Positions 61,293-64,000 of a stretch of DNA of 64,000 bases are shown here, one piece after another (position 1 is the stretch's first letter; each line of letters begins with the position of its first letter). The notes under the pieces were generated by a model. That model made no database searches. It saw only the letters and a list, made by a program, of their open reading frames with translations, and was not told the DNA's origin. The translations under genes were made by a program, and so were the position numbers. The stretch spans positions 1 to 64,000 of the forward strand of contig JAEUHQ010000076.1 in NCBI GenBank assembly GCA_016794565.1, given 5' to 3'. This DNA is from Planctomycetota bacterium. GTDB lineage: Bacteria > Planctomycetota > UBA1135 > UBA2386.

Positions 61293-63523
61293 ACGACACT
61301 GCCATCGAACGGGCCGGACCCTCCGCGGCGCTCGGCGAAGCGCCGCACAGCCTCGCCCGCCTGCGCTCGCGAGCACGCAGCGGCATCTTCATCGAGGCGC
61401 TCGGCATGCTGGGGCTGCTCGGGATCGCGTTCGCCGTCCCGAGCTTCCTCACCGACCGCAGTCTGCGTCTCGAGTGGCCGTTTCGCCTCGTGCTCCTCGT
61501 GACCTTCGTCGTGGTGGTCGTGCGTGTGCTGCAGCGGCGGCTCCTCTCACCGCTCGGCGTGCATCTCACGGACGACGAGATGGCGCTCGCGGTCGAGCGA
61601 CGTTCGCCGGACGTGAAGCAGGCGCTCATCAGTTCGCTCCAGTTCGATCGCGATCTCGCGACGGGCCGCCCGTCGCCGGACTCCGCCGAGCTGAAGGCGG
61701 CGGTCGTGGCGCAACTGCGAGAACGAGCTGCCGCCATTCCGTTCGGTCGCGCGATCGACGCGGGTCGTGTGCAGCGGTTTGCCCTGGCGCTCGCCACCGT
61801 GGTCGCGTGCTTCGGCGCGTGGGGGGCGCTCTCGCCCTCGACGCTGTCGTTGTGGGCGCGCCGCAACCTGCTGCTGTCGAACGTCGATTGGCCGCGCTAC
61901 ACGAGCCTCGCGTTCGCCGACGTCGCGGATGCGACGATCCGGCTCCCGCAGGGCGATCCGGTGACGGTTCGTGTCACCGCGACCGGACCCGTGCCCGACC
62001 AGGTGTTCGTCGACTACGTGTTCCGCGGTGGCGAGCGCGGCACGGAGCCGATGAGTCGCACGGGCGAACGGGAGTTCGCGTGGACACTCGACACGGTGCT
62101 CGGCGACCTCTCACTTCGTGTCCAGGGTGGCGACTCGCTGCCGATCGAACTCGCGCTCGCAGTGGTCGAGCGACCGCGCATCGAGGGGCTCACGATCCGC
62201 GTCACGTACCCGGACTACATGGAGCGTGATGCGGAGACGGTGCCCGCCACCGAGGGCGAGGTGCGGCTGCCGCGCGGTGCAAGACTCACGATCGACGGAC
62301 GCAGCCACAAAGTCATCGACGAGGCGTTCCTGCTGTTCGGCACCGACGAGAAGACGAGGCTCGAGCGCGCAGGCGACGGACACGCATTCCACGGCGAGTT
62401 CGCCCCGTCCGGCTCGGGCCTGCTCGTCGTCGACGTGATCGATCGCGACCGGCTCGGTTCCGGCGCACCGCCCAAGGTCCTGCTGCGTGTCGGCGACGAC
62501 AAGTCGCCGACGGTCGACTTCCGCCTGCGCGGCATCAGCTCGTCGATCACGGCGCACGCGCGCATTCCGGGCGACCTCAAGGTGAAGGACGATTTCGGAC
62601 TCCGCGAGATCCTGGCGTGGACCCGCACGACGATCGAGGCAACCGCCGACGGCAATCCGGACGCCGGTGCGCCGAAGCCGGCCGAGGAGCCCTTCGCGAA
62701 GGCGGTCGCGACCTTCGGTGCCGCGCTCGAGCGGAGCGCGCTTCGCTACGAGACGACGGCCACCGTCGACCTCACCCAGTGGAACCACGTTCCCGACGAG
62801 AACGCGAAGGACAACCCGATCCGGCCCGGCATGCTGTTCTCGCTGCGTTTCGGGGCGAAGGACAACTTCGGCCCCGGCGATCCTCACGAAGGTGCGGGCG
62901 AGACCATGACGTTCCGCGTCGTGACGCGCGAGAAGCTCGTCGAAGAGTTGCGCCGTCGGCAGATCGAACAGCGCGAAGAGCTGAAGCGTCTCGCGGACGA
63001 GATCCAGACCACACAACTCGAGCTGCGCGACACCGCCAACCCGGCGCAGGCCGGCGACCGCCGGAAGGCCGCCGAGGCCCGGTTCAAGACGCTGGCGCGC
63101 CAGCTGGTGAGCTTCGGCCGGCGCACGGCGTTCGTCGGCGAGGCCTACCAGCGCATCCTGTGGGAGTACGAGAACAACCGCATCTTCGACGCGAACAAGA
63201 CGCGCGAACGCGAGTCGCGGATCACGGCGCCGCTGGCCCGGCTCGGCAAGGAGGCTTTCCCGGCCGCCAGTCGTTCCGCCGATGCCTTTGCCGGGAGCTG
63301 CGACGAGGCGACCCGGGGGGTGGCCGTCGACGGCTGCACCGAGATCCTGCGCACGATCGCGGCCGTCCTGAAGGAGATGGAGGAGACCGAGACGCTGGCG
63401 GCCCTCCTCGAAGACCTGCGAGTCGTGATAAAAATCGAGGACGAGGCGATCCGGGATGTCGAAAAGCGCGTCAAGGAACGCGAGACCGACGTCTTCGGAG
63501 ATCCCAAGGACGAGAAGAAGTGA
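61289..63523 (+). CDS. DUF4175-like membrane protein
   Basis: The 744-residue product has two to three N-terminal helices (GIFIEALGMLGLLGIAFAVP; FRLVLLVTFVVVVVRVLQRR; ALALATVVACFGAWGALSPS), a beta-rich middle region with IRVTYPDYMERDAETVP near residue 310, and a long coiled-coil C-terminus (RRRQIEQREELKRLADEIQT and following). The layout fits DUF4175, found in planctomycetes and alphaproteobacteria after BatA/VWA genes. The function is unknown; a scaffold for the VWA proteins is likely. It begins at a GTG overlapping the previous stop and ends seven bases before the next ATG. Confidence 0.85.
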   Translation: MNDTAIERAGPSAALGEAPHSLARLRSRARSGIFIEALGMLGLLGIAFAVPSFLTDRSLRLEWPFRLVLLVTFVVVVVRVLQRRLLSPLGVHLTDDEMALAVERRSPDVKQALISSLQFDRDLATGRPSPDSAELKAAVVAQLRERAAAIPFGRAIDAGRVQRFALALATVVACFGAWGALSPSTLSLWARRNLLLSNVDWPRYTSLAFADVADATIRLPQGDPVTVRVTATGPVPDQVFVDYVFRGGERGTEPMSRTGEREFAWTLDTVLGDLSLRVQGGDSLPIELALAVVERPRIEGLTIRVTYPDYMERDAETVPATEGEVRLPRGARLTIDGRSHKVIDEAFLLFGTDEKTRLERAGDGHAFHGEFAPSGSGLLVVDVIDRDRLGSGAPPKVLLRVGDDKSPTVDFRLRGISSSITAHARIPGDLKVKDDFGLREILAWTRTTIEATADGNPDAGAPKPAEEPFAKAVATFGAALERSALRYETTATVDLTQWNHVPDENAKDNPIRPGMLFSLRFGAKDNFGPGDPHEGAGETMTFRVVTREKLVEELRRRQIEQREELKRLADEIQTTQLELRDTANPAQAGDRRKAAEARFKTLARQLVSFGRRTAFVGEAYQRILWEYENNRIFDANKTRERESRITAPLARLGKEAFPAASRSADAFAGSCDEATRGVAVDGCTEILRTIAAVLKEMEETETLAALLEDLRVVIKIEDEAIRDVEKRVKERETDVFGDPKDEKK

Positions 63524-63530
63524 CCGGAGG

Positions 63531-64000
63531 ATGCAGATGATCGCACGTGCATGGACGGTTCTGTTCGCTCTGGTGCTCGCCGCGGGCTCGCCCACGGCCC
63601 CCGCGCTGCTCGCGCAGGAGCCGACGACGACGGTCGCCAACAAGCAAGACCTCGCGCGCAGCCGCTTCCGCGACCTCACCGAGCGGATGCAGAAGCTGAT
63701 GGTCGTGCTGCAGGGCGCCGAGCCGGAGAACAGCAAGGTGCTCGCTGCCGGCCTGACGTTCGTGCAGGAGAAGAAGATGCACGACCGCCTCGAGCAGGCG
63801 AGTTCGCTGATGCAGCAGGAGCGTTGGGACGACTCGCTCGCGGTCATGACCGTGTTGCGCAAGGACCTGCAGACGCTCTACGACCTCCTGCAGAACAGGA
63901 ACGTCGACCTGCGCAAGCTGATGGAGCAGATCCAGAAGCTGCAGGCGTTCCGCGATCGCGTCGACGCACTGAGCAAGGAGCAGGGCCAGGAGAAGAACGA
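63531..64000 (+). CDS. Secreted coiled-coil protein, N-terminal part, cut by window edge
   Basis: From ATG 63531 there are 156 codons without stop to the right edge. The start is a signal peptide (MQMIARAWTVLFALVLAAGS, cleavage near LLAQ). The remainder is predicted to be mostly helical with heptad-like runs: DLTERMQKLMVVLQGAEPEN, FVQEKKMHDRLEQASSLMQQ and LYDLLQNRNVDLRKLMEQIQ. Long coiled-coil proteins of this type follow DUF4175 in planctomycete BatA/VWA clusters. The Shine-Dalgarno (CGGAGG) is immediately upstream. The rest of the gene is outside the window. Confidence 0.8.
   Translation, partial: MQMIARAWTVLFALVLAAGSPTAPALLAQEPTTTVANKQDLARSRFRDLTERMQKLMVVLQGAEPENSKVLAAGLTFVQEKKMHDRLEQASSLMQQERWDDSLAVMTVLRKDLQTLYDLLQNRNVDLRKLMEQIQKLQAFRDRVDALSKEQGQEKN

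Noticed and set aside
1..64000. tRNA, rRNA, insertion sequence or prophage features
   Set aside because: No tRNA cloverleaf with conserved T-loop, no rRNA segment, and no transposase or integrase motif was recognised by reading either strand; a covariance-model search was not possible.

Overview
This is a GC-rich bacterial chromosome window with coding density near 97 percent and no gene-free stretch above 300 bases. The content points to Planctomycetota or a close relative. The evidence is an alternative complex III (ACIII) respiratory operon next to an A2-type caa3 oxidase, a BatA/VWA/DUF4175 cell-envelope cluster, a squalene-cyclase-like repeat protein, PQQ-type propeller and HEAT proteins, a DUF3352-like secreted protein, and a carbamoyltransferase-SxtJ-DUF5989 set. 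The phylum call is inference from gene content, not from a marker tree. No rRNA, tRNA, CRISPR array, insertion sequence or prophage was recognised.

Layout. 1-2959 (minus): DoxX-like membrane protein, GH133 glycogen debranching enzyme and a truncated GH63-like glucosidase. 3126-5877 (plus): a small lipoprotein with three Cys-rich 18-residue repeats, type II NADH dehydrogenase, an ECF sigma factor and its zinc-finger anti-sigma. 5892-10374 (minus): a degenerate PurM-like protein and a SWIM/SNF2 pair. 10478-23499 (minus): one long respiratory operon transcribed ActA-B-C-D-E-F, a small His-rich membrane protein, Sco, CoxB, CoxA, CoxC and a subunit IV-like protein. It would carry electrons from quinol through ACIII to a cytochrome c-fused oxidase. 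23765-29145: SGNH hydrolase and MBOAT acyltransferase (minus), divergent from carbamoyltransferase, SxtJ-like and DUF5989 (plus), probably a surface or small-molecule modification set. 29312-31394: sigma-70 factor and HemW.

31379-35449 (minus): DUF3352-like protein, a probable inactive MA-like protease relative and an HNH nuclease. 35645-37263 (plus): a lipoprotein and a membrane-anchored divergent cyclophilin. 37304-39023 (minus): parA-parB with a canonical parS inside parB, so a chromosomal origin region may be near. 39050-50181 is mostly plus: membrane protein, phosphodiesterase, PIG-L protein, MA-type metallopeptidase, Bor-like lipoprotein, beta-CASP hydrolase, dapF, LemA, TPR protein and M48 peptidase, with one small minus-strand secreted protein. 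50226-52520 (minus) is a HEAT-propeller fusion with 40-residue blades encoded by 120-nt repeats. 52794 to the right edge (plus) is a PQQ propeller, squalene-cyclase-like protein, BatA/VWA protein, second VWA protein, DUF4175 protein and a truncated coiled-coil secreted protein.

Stop-start overlaps (ATGA or GTGA) are very common, which suggests translational coupling within operons. Several proteins keep a family fold but lose its catalytic signature: PurM-like, MA-protease-like and cyclophilin-like.
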